Shown here: in pieces, positions 1-7,916 of the stretch
Numbering within the stretch: the first letter of the stretch is position 1
Layout of the letters: each line of letters opens with the position of its first letter
NCBI GenBank assembly: GCA_035284745.1
Contig: JAYKIL010000017.1
Coordinates: 1 to 23,778 of the forward strand
Direction: 5' to 3'
Origin: JAYKJB01 sp035284745 [NCBI: Candidatus Sericytochromatia bacterium]
GTDB lineage: Bacteria > Cyanobacteriota > Sericytochromatia > S15B-MN24
Length of the DNA: 23,778 nt
Program-made: the position numbers and the translations under genes
The notes under the pieces: generated by a model
Told to the model about the DNA's origin: nothing
What the model saw: the letters and a program-made list of their open reading frames with translations, nothing else
Databases searched by the model: none

Positions 1-507
1 GAATTGGCGGACACGACCGTATTGATTCAACCACCCCATCTCGGTGATGGGGTGCAGGCGGTCAAAGCCGGCATTATGGAAGTGCCGCAACTGTTCGTCA
101 TCAACAAAAGCGATCTCCCCGGGGCCAAACAAGCCGCGGCAGACATCGAAAATTATCTCGATCTGGTTCCGTGGGACGAAGCCCGCTGGCGTCCTCCGGT
201 GGTCCTCACCACCGCCACCCAGGAACCTCCCACAGGTCTGAGCAGACTGTGGGACGTTCTCCAAACCCACCGCGAGTGGAGCGTCAGCCGAGGACACCTC
301 TCAACGATGCGAGCAAACAGATTACAACGCGCGGTGTGGCGAGAGCTTGAAGCACGCCTAAAGAAACGAATGAAAGCCCTGCTCTCCGAGGATCGCGGAC
401 GCGCGCTCGTCGCTCAGGTGATGGCGCGCGAGTTGCCACCCGGACACGCCGCTGATCGCCTGCTTCACGCCCTGGACACGGCGGAACCACGAGCCACTGA
501 GGCCTGA
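1..507 (+). CDS. meaB: MeaB/ArgK-family GTPase, C-terminal part (5' end outside window)
   Basis: The frame is open from the first base, so the N-terminal P-loop region lies outside the window. What remains starts in the switch/G3 region (ELADT, in place of the usual MADT). It is followed by the family segment around GDGVQAVKAGIMEVPQLF and the guanine-specificity motif NKSD near residue 35. The last 80 residues are the charged helical C-terminal region expected of the family. MeaB/ArgK GTPases act as chaperones that load or protect the B12 cofactor of methylmalonyl-CoA mutase and related mutases in the cytosol. No mutase gene is visible here; it may lie upstream. It ends in TGA. I am confident of the family but not of the partner mutase. 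Confidence 0.85.
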   Translation, partial: ELADTTVLIQPPHLGDGVQAVKAGIMEVPQLFVINKSDLPGAKQAAADIENYLDLVPWDEARWRPPVVLTTATQEPPTGLSRLWDVLQTHREWSVSRGHLSTMRANRLQRAVWRELEARLKKRMKALLSEDRGRALVAQVMARELPPGHAADRLLHALDTAEPRATEA

Positions 508-614
508 TTGCCAATGACGCACCTCTAACACGGGTGCGAAAACGAAGAAAAATTTGACCTCTATCCAAGTAGGCATGGCCTTTTAAAGGTTTTTGCCACC
601 ATATTTGCACGGGG

Positions 615-643
615 GTGACACCTTAGAACATATATTCTAATAT
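615..643 (+). promoter_or_regulatory. Candidate sigma-70-type promoter of the SSB-like gene
   Basis: A GTGACA box at 615-620 (5 of 6 to TTGACA) and TAATAT at 638-643 (4 of 6 to TATAAT) are separated by 17 bp. This would give a leader of about 32 nt before the ATG at 682. It lies in an AT-rich patch that contrasts with the coding DNA on both sides. The assignment rests only on motif spacing. Confidence 0.4.
623..640. promoter_or_regulatory. Inverted repeat over the -10 region, possible operator
   Basis: TTAGAA (623-628) and TTCTAA (635-640) form a perfect 6-bp inverted repeat with a 6-bp spacer. It sits between the candidate -35 and -10 boxes and overlaps the -10, so a dimeric regulator bound there would block transcription. 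No regulator can be named from the sequence. Confidence 0.35.
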
Positions 644-681
644 TGTTAAGTCTCCCACCAACGAGCGAAAGGATTCAAACG

Positions 682-1404
682 ATGAAGGTATCTCTTTCCT
701 GTTCTTTGCAAAGCTTTAGTGACAAGCGGCAAGCCGTGATTTGCGATCTGCGCCGAAGCAGCAAGGAGGGTCCGGTCATTGAAGTCGTGATGCTGCGCTT
801 CGCACATCAAGACAGCTACAAAAGCTTCAAGAATCAACACCGGACGGGTGACAGCGTCCAGGTTTTCGGCTTGCTCAGGCAAATGCAATCATTCGTCGTG
901 GATCCCGCCAGCCGCAAACCGGTTAAAAGGAGCGACGGCAGTGAAATCCTGGAAGCCGGTTTAGCCGTGGAGGTTCGGGAGCACCGGCCCATCCCCCGCC
1001 CAGAAGACACCGATCATTTTTGGGCTTTCGGCATTGTGGGAGTGGTCGATAAACGCGACGGCCTCCGTGTCAGTGCCGCCGGGACGTCTTACCTTCGCAT
1101 GCGGGTGGCTTACAATCACTACAAACGGGCGAACGAAACCGAGGGGCAAGCGGATTTTTACGACCTCATCGCGTTTGGAGGGCAGGCGGAAAGCTTGCTC
1201 AATCTCGAAAAAGGCGATCGATTTCTGGTCGATTATGCTTTGCCTGCCAGCCACACGTATGCCATGCGGGACTTAACGTTCGCGGATGGAACCCCCATCA
1301 AAAAAAGCGGTCTGGAGTTGAGAGTGCGTGAGTTCACTTTTCTTCCGCGTTCCCGCACAGAGTCGCGCACGCGCCGTTCTGATCCCCTTCCCCTGGCGCT
1401 CTAA
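682..1404 (+). CDS. SSB-like protein with two predicted OB folds
   Basis: A 240-residue protein starting at the ATG at 682, which has a GAAAGGA ribosome site upstream; an in-frame TTG at 643 is less likely. The C-terminal half (about residues 115-225) follows the bacterial single-stranded DNA-binding protein pattern: a conserved strand LRMRVAYNHY, then ADFYDLIAFGGQAE, a KGDRFLVDYALP turn-strand, and a final GLELRVREFTFL strand. The N-terminal half (about 1-100) repeats the same order, with IEVVMLRF, TGDSVQVFGLL and GLAVEV, so it is probably a second OB fold. Such tandem-OB monomers are known for Deinococcus-Thermus SSBs. The acidic DDxIPF-like tail that recruits replication partners is absent; the protein ends in an Arg/Ser-rich segment. 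It probably binds ssDNA but may not be the main replicative SSB. Confidence 0.7.
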   Translation: MKVSLSCSLQSFSDKRQAVICDLRRSSKEGPVIEVVMLRFAHQDSYKSFKNQHRTGDSVQVFGLLRQMQSFVVDPASRKPVKRSDGSEILEAGLAVEVREHRPIPRPEDTDHFWAFGIVGVVDKRDGLRVSAAGTSYLRMRVAYNHYKRANETEGQADFYDLIAFGGQAESLLNLEKGDRFLVDYALPASHTYAMRDLTFADGTPIKKSGLELRVREFTFLPRSRTESRTRRSDPLPLAL

Positions 1405-1471
1405 CGGGCAGACACTGGTGCAGCGATTCGGCGCGGGGTCGTAGCCACGCTGCACGGGGGGCGAACAGACG

Positions 1472-1480
1472 TGGTATAAA
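1472..1480 (+). promoter_or_regulatory. Extended -10 promoter element upstream of glgX
   Basis: TGG followed by TATAAA (TG-N-TATAAA) is an extended -10 element, which can act without a good -35 box; none is seen at the right distance. Transcription would begin near 1487 and leave a leader of about 100 nt before the proposed TTG start at 1587. It is probably the promoter of the glgX-glgB pair. Confidence 0.4.
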
Positions 1481-1572
1481 ATTGCGGCGTGTTATTAACG
1501 GCCCTCGCGGGTTCTCCAAGAAGGCCTCACTCCGCCCCGGGGAATCCCGTCTGTTTTCGCCCCCCTTTGTCC

Positions 1573-1578
1573 AAGGAG
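1573..1578 (+). promoter_or_regulatory. Shine-Dalgarno site that fixes the glgX start
   Basis: AAGGAG lies 8 nt before the in-frame TTG at 1587. The longest possible frame would begin at TTG 1482, which has no ribosome site and would add 35 residues unlike the family. The SD therefore decides the start. Confidence 0.7.
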
Positions 1579-1586
1579 CGTTTCAT

Positions 1587-3713
1587 TTGCAAGTTTGGCC
1601 CGGCCGTTCATACCCCCTCGGAGCCACGTGGGATGGTCACGGTGTTAACTTCGCCATTTTTTCGGAAAATGCCTCGGCCGTCGAGTTGTGTCTATTCAAC
1701 AGCGTTGATGACCTGAGGGAAGCCAAGCGGATTCCTTTATTGGAACGCACGGACATGGTGTGGCACGGTTATCTGCCCGAAATAAAGCCTGGCCAGCTGT
1801 ATGCGTACCGTATCCACGGCCCTTTTAAGCCGAAGCAAGGTCACCGATTTAACCCTTCGAAGATTGTGCTTGATCCCTATGCGCGCTCCGTCGCGCGCGG
1901 TCTCATTTGGTCCGATGAAATTTTTAGTTACCCGCTCGGCCACGAGGAGCGCGACCTTATCCGCGATACGCGGGACAATGCTCCTTTCGCGCCTTTGGGA
2001 GTCGTCGTAGCTGACGAGTTTGACTGGGGGGATGATCAGCCCTTGCGCACCCCGTGGAATGACACCGTCATTTACGAAACGCACGTCAAAGGATTTACCA
2101 AGTTGCACCCAGAAGTGCCGGCCCGCTTGCGCGGGACGTACGCCGGCTTGGCCTGTGAGCCGGCGATCGCCCATTTGAAACGACTCGGCGTAACCGCTGT
2201 TGAGTTACTGCCCGTCCATCACCACGCCATTGATGGCCATCTGGTCAAACACGGCCTCTCCAATTACTGGGGTTACAACACCCTCGCTTACTTCGCGCCT
2301 GACATGCGGTTTGCCTCAACCACCGACCCGCAGGCCGCCGTGACAGAGTTCAAGGAAATGGTAAAAAGGCTCCACGCAGCGGATATAGAAGTCATTTTGG
2401 ACGTGGTCTACAACCACACGGCCGAAGGCAGTGAATTGGGTCCAACCCTCTCATTGAAGGGAATCGATAACACCAGCTATTACCGTCTGGTCGACAAAGA
2501 TCGACGATATTACCAAGACTTCACGGGATGCGGTAACACCCTGAATATGCAACACCCGCGGGTATTGCAACTCATTATGGATTCCTTGCGGTACTGGGTG
2601 CAGGTGATGCACGTCGATGGTTTCCGCTTCGACCTTGCCAGCGCGCTGGCCCGCGAATTGTTCGAGGTCGATCGCCTGTCGGCCTTCTTCGACATCATCC
2701 ACCAGGATCCTGTCCTCTCGCAGGTCAAATTGATCGCGGAGCCGTGGGATCTGGGTGAGGGAGGCTATATGGTGGGTAACTTTCCTGTGGGCTGGACGGA
2801 ATGGAATGGAAAGTTCAGAGACACGATGCGCCGCTTTTGGAAAGGCGACGAAGGCCAAGCCGCGGAGTTCGCACTCAGGATGGCCGGCAGCCCTGATCTA
2901 TACCAAGACGATGGCCGCGCCCCCCACGCCAGCATCAATTTTGTGACGTGCCATGATGGCTTCACGATGCATGACCTGGTGTCGTACAACCAGAAACATA
3001 ACGAGGCCAATCGAGAAGACAACCGCGATGGGGACAGTCACAACAACTCGTGGAATTGTGGGTCTGAGGGTGACACCGATGACCCTTATGTTTTGGGGTT
3101 GCGTATCCAACAGATGAAAAATTTTGCGGCCACCTTGCTCTTCGCACAGGGAGTTCCCATGATCTCGGGCGGAGATGAATATGCTCGTTCCCAGAAGGGC
3201 AATAACAACGTGTATTGCCAAGACAACGCCCTGGCTTGGCAGAGTTGGTCGCCCTCGGAGGAACAAGCGCAATTCTTCGAGTTTGTTCAGAACTGTCTCA
3301 AGCTAAGGCAAACCCATCCCACCCTGCGACGCAGGCGTTTCTGGCGGGGGCGGGTGGTCCCTGGTTCCAACCTGAAAGACCTGACGTGGTTTGAGCCATC
3401 GGGCCGCGAGATGAGCACGACCGCTTGGCGTCAATCCTACGTCCGGTGCATTGGAATGCGGTTGCTCGGGGATGCCATTGAAGAACCGAACGAAAAGGGA
3501 CAACCTATCCGAGGTGATACACTGTTCCTAATGGTCAATGCGCATCACGATGCCATTGAATTCTCATTGCCAGAAGTGGGGGGACCTCTTCACTGGGAGA
3601 TTGAGCTTGATACGGCCTCCTCATTGATGGGGGCAAAACGTTTTCTTCCGGGAGACTCGTATCCTCTGCAAGGCCGTTCGTTGGTCTTGCTTGCTGCACG
3701 CCCTGTACCCTGA
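1587..3713 (+). CDS. glgX: Glycogen debranching enzyme GlgX (GH13)
   Basis: A 708-residue enzyme that hydrolyses alpha-1,6 branches of phosphorylase-trimmed glycogen in the cytosol. The start is set at TTG 1587, which puts the family opening VWPGRSYPLGATWDG right at the N-terminus. A CBM48 beta-sandwich covers about residues 5-110, followed by the GH13 barrel. Four GH13 signatures are visible: DVVYNH from residue 272, GFRFDLA with the nucleophile Asp near 349, AEPWD with the acid/base Glu near 385, and CHDG with the transition-state Asp near 457. The length is normal for GlgX. The stop is 12 bp from glgB, so the two are probably cotranscribed. glgA, glgC and glgP are not in the window. Confidence 0.95.
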   Translation: MQVWPGRSYPLGATWDGHGVNFAIFSENASAVELCLFNSVDDLREAKRIPLLERTDMVWHGYLPEIKPGQLYAYRIHGPFKPKQGHRFNPSKIVLDPYARSVARGLIWSDEIFSYPLGHEERDLIRDTRDNAPFAPLGVVVADEFDWGDDQPLRTPWNDTVIYETHVKGFTKLHPEVPARLRGTYAGLACEPAIAHLKRLGVTAVELLPVHHHAIDGHLVKHGLSNYWGYNTLAYFAPDMRFASTTDPQAAVTEFKEMVKRLHAADIEVILDVVYNHTAEGSELGPTLSLKGIDNTSYYRLVDKDRRYYQDFTGCGNTLNMQHPRVLQLIMDSLRYWVQVMHVDGFRFDLASALARELFEVDRLSAFFDIIHQDPVLSQVKLIAEPWDLGEGGYMVGNFPVGWTEWNGKFRDTMRRFWKGDEGQAAEFALRMAGSPDLYQDDGRAPHASINFVTCHDGFTMHDLVSYNQKHNEANREDNRDGDSHNNSWNCGSEGDTDDPYVLGLRIQQMKNFAATLLFAQGVPMISGGDEYARSQKGNNNVYCQDNALAWQSWSPSEEQAQFFEFVQNCLKLRQTHPTLRRRRFWRGRVVPGSNLKDLTWFEPSGREMSTTAWRQSYVRCIGMRLLGDAIEEPNEKGQPIRGDTLFLMVNAHHDAIEFSLPEVGGPLHWEIELDTASSLMGAKRFLPGDSYPLQGRSLVLLAARPVP

Positions 3714-3725
3714 GAGTATCTGCAT

Positions 3726-5864
3726 ATGTCGCCTCGTCAAAGAAAAAGCTTGAGCCCTGAGCCTGTCGCTGCGGTCCGGCCTTCTCCGGAACTGACGCCG
3801 TTCGACCTGTATCTGCTGTCCGAGGGAACACATTATCGTTCTTACGAAAAACTCGGCGCGCACCCGACCGTGCGCGACGGCACGGCGGGATACCAATTCA
3901 CCGTATGGGCGCCGAACGCGCGAGAAATCTCTGTCGTCGGGGACTGGAACGAGTGGCGACCGGGTGTTAATTACCTTTCACACGTGGCGGATGGGATGTG
4001 GACCTGTTTCGTGCCGAATCTCACCCACGGGACGCGTTACAAGTTCGCGGTGGCCTCCGGCGTCAATTCACACTTTGTGACCAAAGCAGACCCTTACGCT
4101 TTTGCGACGGAGATGCCCCCCGGCACCGCGTCCCGCCTTTATGATCTGGCGGGTTACACCTGGAACGACCAAAACTGGATGGCGGAAAGGGCGGCGAAGC
4201 AAGCCCCGGACGCTCCAATCTCGGTCTATGAAGTACATTTGGGCTCGTGGCGTCGCGGCGCGGATGGCAACTGGCTCAGCTACAGAGAAATGGCGCCGCT
4301 GTTGGCAGCCTACGTCTCGGAACTCGGCTTCACCCACGTTGAATTGTTGCCCATCACCGAACATCCGTTTTACGGGTCGTGGGGCTACCAAACCACCGCA
4401 TATTTTGCACCCACCGCCCGTTACGGTGAACCCCACGATCTGATGTTCTTGATCGACACCCTTCACCAGGCGGGCATCGGCGTGATTTTGGACTGGGTTC
4501 CCGCCCACTTCCCGCGCGATGAGCACGGGCTGGCATATTTCGACGGCACCCATCTCTACGAACATCAGGATCCGCGCCAAGGCCTGCATACGCATTGGAA
4601 CACCTTTATTTTCAATTACGGGCGCCGCGAGGTGTCAAATTTCTTAATTTCCAGTGCGCTGTTCTGGCTGGATCGTTATCACATTGACGGCCTGCGCGTC
4701 GATGCCGTGGCCTCCATGCTCTATCTGGACTATGGGCGGAACGAAGGGGAATGGGTCCCTAATGCCTTTGGTGGGCGTGAAAACTTAGATGCCATCGCAT
4801 TTTTGCGGCGGTTTAACGAAGGCGTGAGTCAAAGCTTTCCTGGCGTCATGACGATCGCCGAGGAAAGCACCGCTTGGCCTCAAGTGACAGGCCCGACGTC
4901 AGAAGGCGGCCTGGGTTTCACGTATAAGTGGAACATGGGTTGGATGCACGACATGCTCGATTACATGGAGATGGATGCCATTTACCGGCGTTATCATCAC
5001 AACCGCCTGACATTTTCAATGATGTACGCTTACTCGGAGCGCTATGTTCTGTCATTCAGTCACGATGAGGTGGTCCATCTCAAGCGCTCCATGGCGGGAA
5101 AAATGCCGGGCGACGACTGGCAAAAACTGGCGAACTTGCGACTCCTTTACGGATATATGACGGGGCATCCGGGCAAGAAACTGCTGTTTATGGGTCAAGA
5201 GTTTGGACAGTGGTGGGAGTGGAACCACGATACGTCTTTGGCCTGGCACCTGCTGGGCGAACCGCAACATCTTGGTCTTGGCTTATGGGTGCGTGATCTG
5301 AATCATTTGTTGCGCCAAAGCAGGGCGTTATCGGCGGGAGACCATCACCCATGGGGCTTTAAGTGGGTTGACTGCCACGATGCCGAAGCCAGTGTGGTGA
5401 GCTTTGTCAGGTACGACGCGGAGGATCCAGCAGAGGCTGTATTGTTTGTTTGCAATTTTACCCCTGTCGTGCGCAGCGGTTATCGGGTAGGAGTGCCCTG
5501 GTCAGGTGCTTGGAACGAAGTGCTCAACTCCGATGCCAACGTCTATGGAGGCAGTGGCCTGGGTAATATGGGAACCGTGCACGCCGAGGGCGTTGCCTGG
5601 CAGGGGCACGAGCAGAGTGTGACCTTGGTTTTGCCAGCGCTGTCCACGGTGGTTTTAAAGTCGCCGCCGCGCCCGGAACGCGAGCAACCCCACCCCACAG
5701 CCACAAAAGAGGCGTCCGAGTCCACCGAGAAACCGTCCAAGGCGACCGCCCCCAAAAAAGCGGTGGCCCGCCGCCCCAAAGGGACCGCGGAGGCGCCAAA
5801 AACGCAGGCTGGCGCGGCGAGTGCTGCAAAAAAGCCCCGCGCGGTCAGCAAAAAGAAACAGTGA
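3726..5864 (+). CDS. glgB: 1,4-alpha-glucan branching enzyme GlgB with a Lys/Ala-rich tail
   Basis: A 712-residue enzyme that cuts alpha-1,4 chains and re-attaches them by alpha-1,6 links during glycogen synthesis. The N-terminal CBM48 (about residues 45-145) contains [10 protein letters not shown] and VVGDWNEW. In the GH13 barrel, the nucleophile Asp is near 326 ([11 protein letters not shown]), the acid/base Glu near 379 (IAEES) and the third acid near 447 (SHDE). An all-beta C-terminal domain ends near residue 645. The last 67 residues are unusual for the family: a low-complexity stretch rich in Lys, Ala, Pro and Thr, resembling histone-H1/AlgP-like tails, and probably disordered. It converges on aroKB with 7 bp between the stop codons. 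Confidence 0.95.
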   Translation: MSPRQRKSLSPEPVAAVRPSPELTPFDLYLLSEGTHYRSYEKLGAHPTVRDGTAGYQFTVWAPNAREISVVGDWNEWRPGVNYLSHVADGMWTCFVPNLTHGTRYKFAVASGVNSHFVTKADPYAFATEMPPGTASRLYDLAGYTWNDQNWMAERAAKQAPDAPISVYEVHLGSWRRGADGNWLSYREMAPLLAAYVSELGFTHVELLPITEHPFYGSWGYQTTAYFAPTARYGEPHDLMFLIDTLHQAGIGVILDWVPAHFPRDEHGLAYFDGTHLYEHQDPRQGLHTHWNTFIFNYGRREVSNFLISSALFWLDRYHIDGLRVDAVASMLYLDYGRNEGEWVPNAFGGRENLDAIAFLRRFNEGVSQSFPGVMTIAEESTAWPQVTGPTSEGGLGFTYKWNMGWMHDMLDYMEMDAIYRRYHHNRLTFSMMYAYSERYVLSFSHDEVVHLKRSMAGKMPGDDWQKLANLRLLYGYMTGHPGKKLLFMGQEFGQWWEWNHDTSLAWHLLGEPQHLGLGLWVRDLNHLLRQSRALSAGDHHPWGFKWVDCHDAEASVVSFVRYDAEDPAEAVLFVCNFTPVVRSGYRVGVPWSGAWNEVLNSDANVYGGSGLGNMGTVHAEGVAWQGHEQSVTLVLPALSTVVLKSPPRPEREQPHPTATKEASESTEKPSKATAPKKAVARRPKGTAEAPKTQAGAASAAKKPRAVSKKKQ

Positions 5865-5883
5865 AAGGGCGCTAGTCGCCCTT
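5865..5883. terminator. Hairpin between convergent glgB and aroKB
   Basis: AAGGGCG (5865-5871), a 5-nt loop CTAGT and CGCCCTT (5877-5883) form a perfect 7-bp stem. It fills the short gap between the glgB stop and the aroKB 3' end and includes the aroKB stop codon. No T run follows on the plus strand; the minus strand has a modest T-rich stretch. It may serve as a bidirectional terminator. Confidence 0.45.
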
Positions 5884-7443
5884 CAGCGCGGCCAGTATTT
5901 CGTTGGGGGTCACATCAGCCCGGACGGTCTTGCCCAAATCTTGGAGCAGAACCATCCGGACACCAGCCCCTTGATTTTTCTTGTCTCGGCGGGCTGCGTC
6001 AATCACGTCGTGCTCGGAGCACGGCGGCAGAAGGGTGGGCAGACCGAGGCCCACCAAGAGTTCCTCGATGCGTTCGAGGAGGCTGGGGGCGGCCAAGCCC
6101 CGCTGAACGGCGATACGGGTTTCGAGGATGAGCCCTAAACCTACGGCCTCTCCGTGATTCAGTCCTTCTTCACCCAACACGCTCTCCAACGCGTGAGCCA
6201 GCGTATGCCCCAAGTTCAACGCCTCGCGCAAGCCGAGTTCTCCCTCTCTCTCGTCCTGTTCTACAATGCGAGCCTTGATCTCACAGCAACGAGCGATCAG
6301 GGTATTCAACAAGGCCAAAGGACGGTCTGCCAAGCGGGCCACCTCACTCTCAAGGAGCATGAACAAGGCGCCGTCAGCCATCAATCCGTATTTCACCACC
6401 TCGGCCAATCCAGCACGATAATCTCGTGCCTTCAAAGTAAGAAGCGTGGTGGCGTCTATCAGCACAGCACTCGGTTGGTAAAAAGCACCCACCAAATTCT
6501 TAGTGCCTCGAAAATTCACTCCCACCTTACCGCCCACCGCAGCATCAACTTGGGACAACAAAGTGGTCGGCACCTGGATGAAGGGTACCCCCCGCATGTA
6601 GGTGGCGGCGACAAAGCCAGCCATATCCCCCACCACGCCTCCTCCCAGGCTGATGATAGGATGACGCCGCTGCAGACCCGCCCGCAGACATGCCTCGAAG
6701 AGTTTCTCGGCCGTTTCCAGTGACTTATGGCGCTCACCCGCCCCCACGATTTCGCAGTGCGGTTGATAACCGGCCAATGTCAACGAAGCCATCACCACCT
6801 CGAGAAACCAGGCTGGCACGCCGTCATCTGTGATGAGGAGGCACGGCCCCGGTTCGCCTCCCACATAATGAGGCAGCGAGGGCAAACTTCCCGGTGCCAT
6901 GGTGATGGTGTACGACCGTTCGGCCAGATTCACGTTGATCTGCTCAACGGGGGCCAACAAGTCCGCTGCGATTGCCGTTGCAACCGACTGGGGGTCCCCC
7001 TCATGGGTGGCATATGACAAAGCAAAGCGCCGATACAACAATTTTCTCACAGCGTGACGCGCAGCAAACATCTCACGATTTAGGGCCAAGGGGCGATGCG
7101 TATCGTTCTTCACCCGTTGCCACAGCGTCTCTACCGGGGCATCCAAATAAACCACCGGCCCCAAGGTCGCGAGGATGGCCCGCGTTTCCTCATCCAAAAC
7201 AGCCCCGCCGCCAGTCGCCACAACCAAGTCGACCCGACCGGGCAACGTGGCGATGGCCTGACGCTCCCAGAGCCGGAAGTGCGTTTCACCCTCTTGAAAA
7301 ATTTCCGACACCGGCCGACCGGCCATCTGCTCTATCAAGCGATCAGTGTCGATAAAGTCCCAACCCAGTTGTGCTGCCAAAGTCGCTCCGACGGTGGTTT
7401 TTCCCGCACCCATGTACCCGGTAAGAACGATGCAGCGGTTCAC
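5872..7443 (-). CDS. aroKB: Bifunctional shikimate kinase / 3-dehydroquinate synthase (AroK-AroB fusion)
   Basis: One 523-residue chain joins two shikimate-pathway enzymes. Residues 1 to about 165 are shikimate kinase: P-loop GYMGAGKTT, the DTD motif, and ATGGGAV, phosphorylating shikimate with ATP. From about 172 to the end it is 3-dehydroquinate synthase, which cyclises DAHP using NAD and a divalent metal. Visible signatures are GGGVVGDMAGF, the DAAVGGKVGVN segment, and metal ligands in AEVVKYG, NLGHTLAHALE and NHGEAVG. The start is GTG at 7443, with AGGAGG 7 nt upstream and a 4-bp GTGA overlap with the aroQ stop. The same domain order is known in the Thermotoga maritima AroKB. It is the last gene of the aro operon. 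Confidence 0.95.
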   Translation of the reverse strand: MNRCIVLTGYMGAGKTTVGATLAAQLGWDFIDTDRLIEQMAGRPVSEIFQEGETHFRLWERQAIATLPGRVDLVVATGGGAVLDEETRAILATLGPVVYLDAPVETLWQRVKNDTHRPLALNREMFAARHAVRKLLYRRFALSYATHEGDPQSVATAIAADLLAPVEQINVNLAERSYTITMAPGSLPSLPHYVGGEPGPCLLITDDGVPAWFLEVVMASLTLAGYQPHCEIVGAGERHKSLETAEKLFEACLRAGLQRRHPIISLGGGVVGDMAGFVAATYMRGVPFIQVPTTLLSQVDAAVGGKVGVNFRGTKNLVGAFYQPSAVLIDATTLLTLKARDYRAGLAEVVKYGLMADGALFMLLESEVARLADRPLALLNTLIARCCEIKARIVEQDEREGELGLREALNLGHTLAHALESVLGEEGLNHGEAVGLGLILETRIAVQRGLAAPSLLERIEELLVGLGLPTLLPPCSEHDVIDAARRDKKNQGAGVRMVLLQDLGKTVRADVTPNEILAALKGD

Positions 7444-7916
7444 CGCGAGCCCTCCTGTAAGCGTTTCCGCAGGATACTGATGGCCCCTTGCAATGCCAAA
7501 CGATAGCTGTCAGGCCCGAAGCCACTGACCACCGCGTCGACGACCCCACTCACGAAGGATTGCTGGCGAAATTCCTCACGACTGGCAATGTTACTGAGGT
7601 GAACCTCGACCTTCACGCCCTCAAAAACGCTCAGGGCGTCGCGCAAACCAATCGAGGTATGCGTGAAAGCAGCGGGGTTAATCAGCAGTGCGTCCACCTT
7701 CTGCACGACAGCGGCCTGAATCCAATCCATCAGTACCCCCTCGTGATTCGTTTGATAAGCGACCACCCGGACCCCCAAAGCAGAACCCCGCGCCTGAAGA
7801 TCAGCATCAATTTCAGGCAACGTCACCGTCCCGTAAATCGCGGGTTCCCGGGTTCCCAGCAGGTTTAAATTGGGGCCATGCAGAACCCACACCTCACGCA
7901 GGGGTATTTCAGACAT
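7440..7916 (-). CDS. aroQ: Type II 3-dehydroquinate dehydratase AroQ
   Basis: A 158-residue enzyme that dehydrates 3-dehydroquinate to 3-dehydroshikimate, the third pathway step. Type II hallmarks are clear: HGPNLNLLG at the N-terminus, the TREPAIYG loop with the catalytic Tyr, NPAAFTHTSIGLRDAL, and VHLSNIASREEFR. The length is typical (about 145-160). The ATG at 7916 was chosen because the family begins just before the GPNLN motif. It overlaps the aroC stop by 8 bp (ATGTCTGA), so translation is probably coupled. A longer in-frame reading into aroC is not supported. The active form is normally a dodecamer. Confidence 0.93.
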   Translation of the reverse strand: MSEIPLREVWVLHGPNLNLLGTREPAIYGTVTLPEIDADLQARGSALGVRVVAYQTNHEGVLMDWIQAAVVQKVDALLINPAAFTHTSIGLRDALSVFEGVKVEVHLSNIASREEFRQQSFVSGVVDAVVSGFGPDSYRLALQGAISILRKRLQEGSR

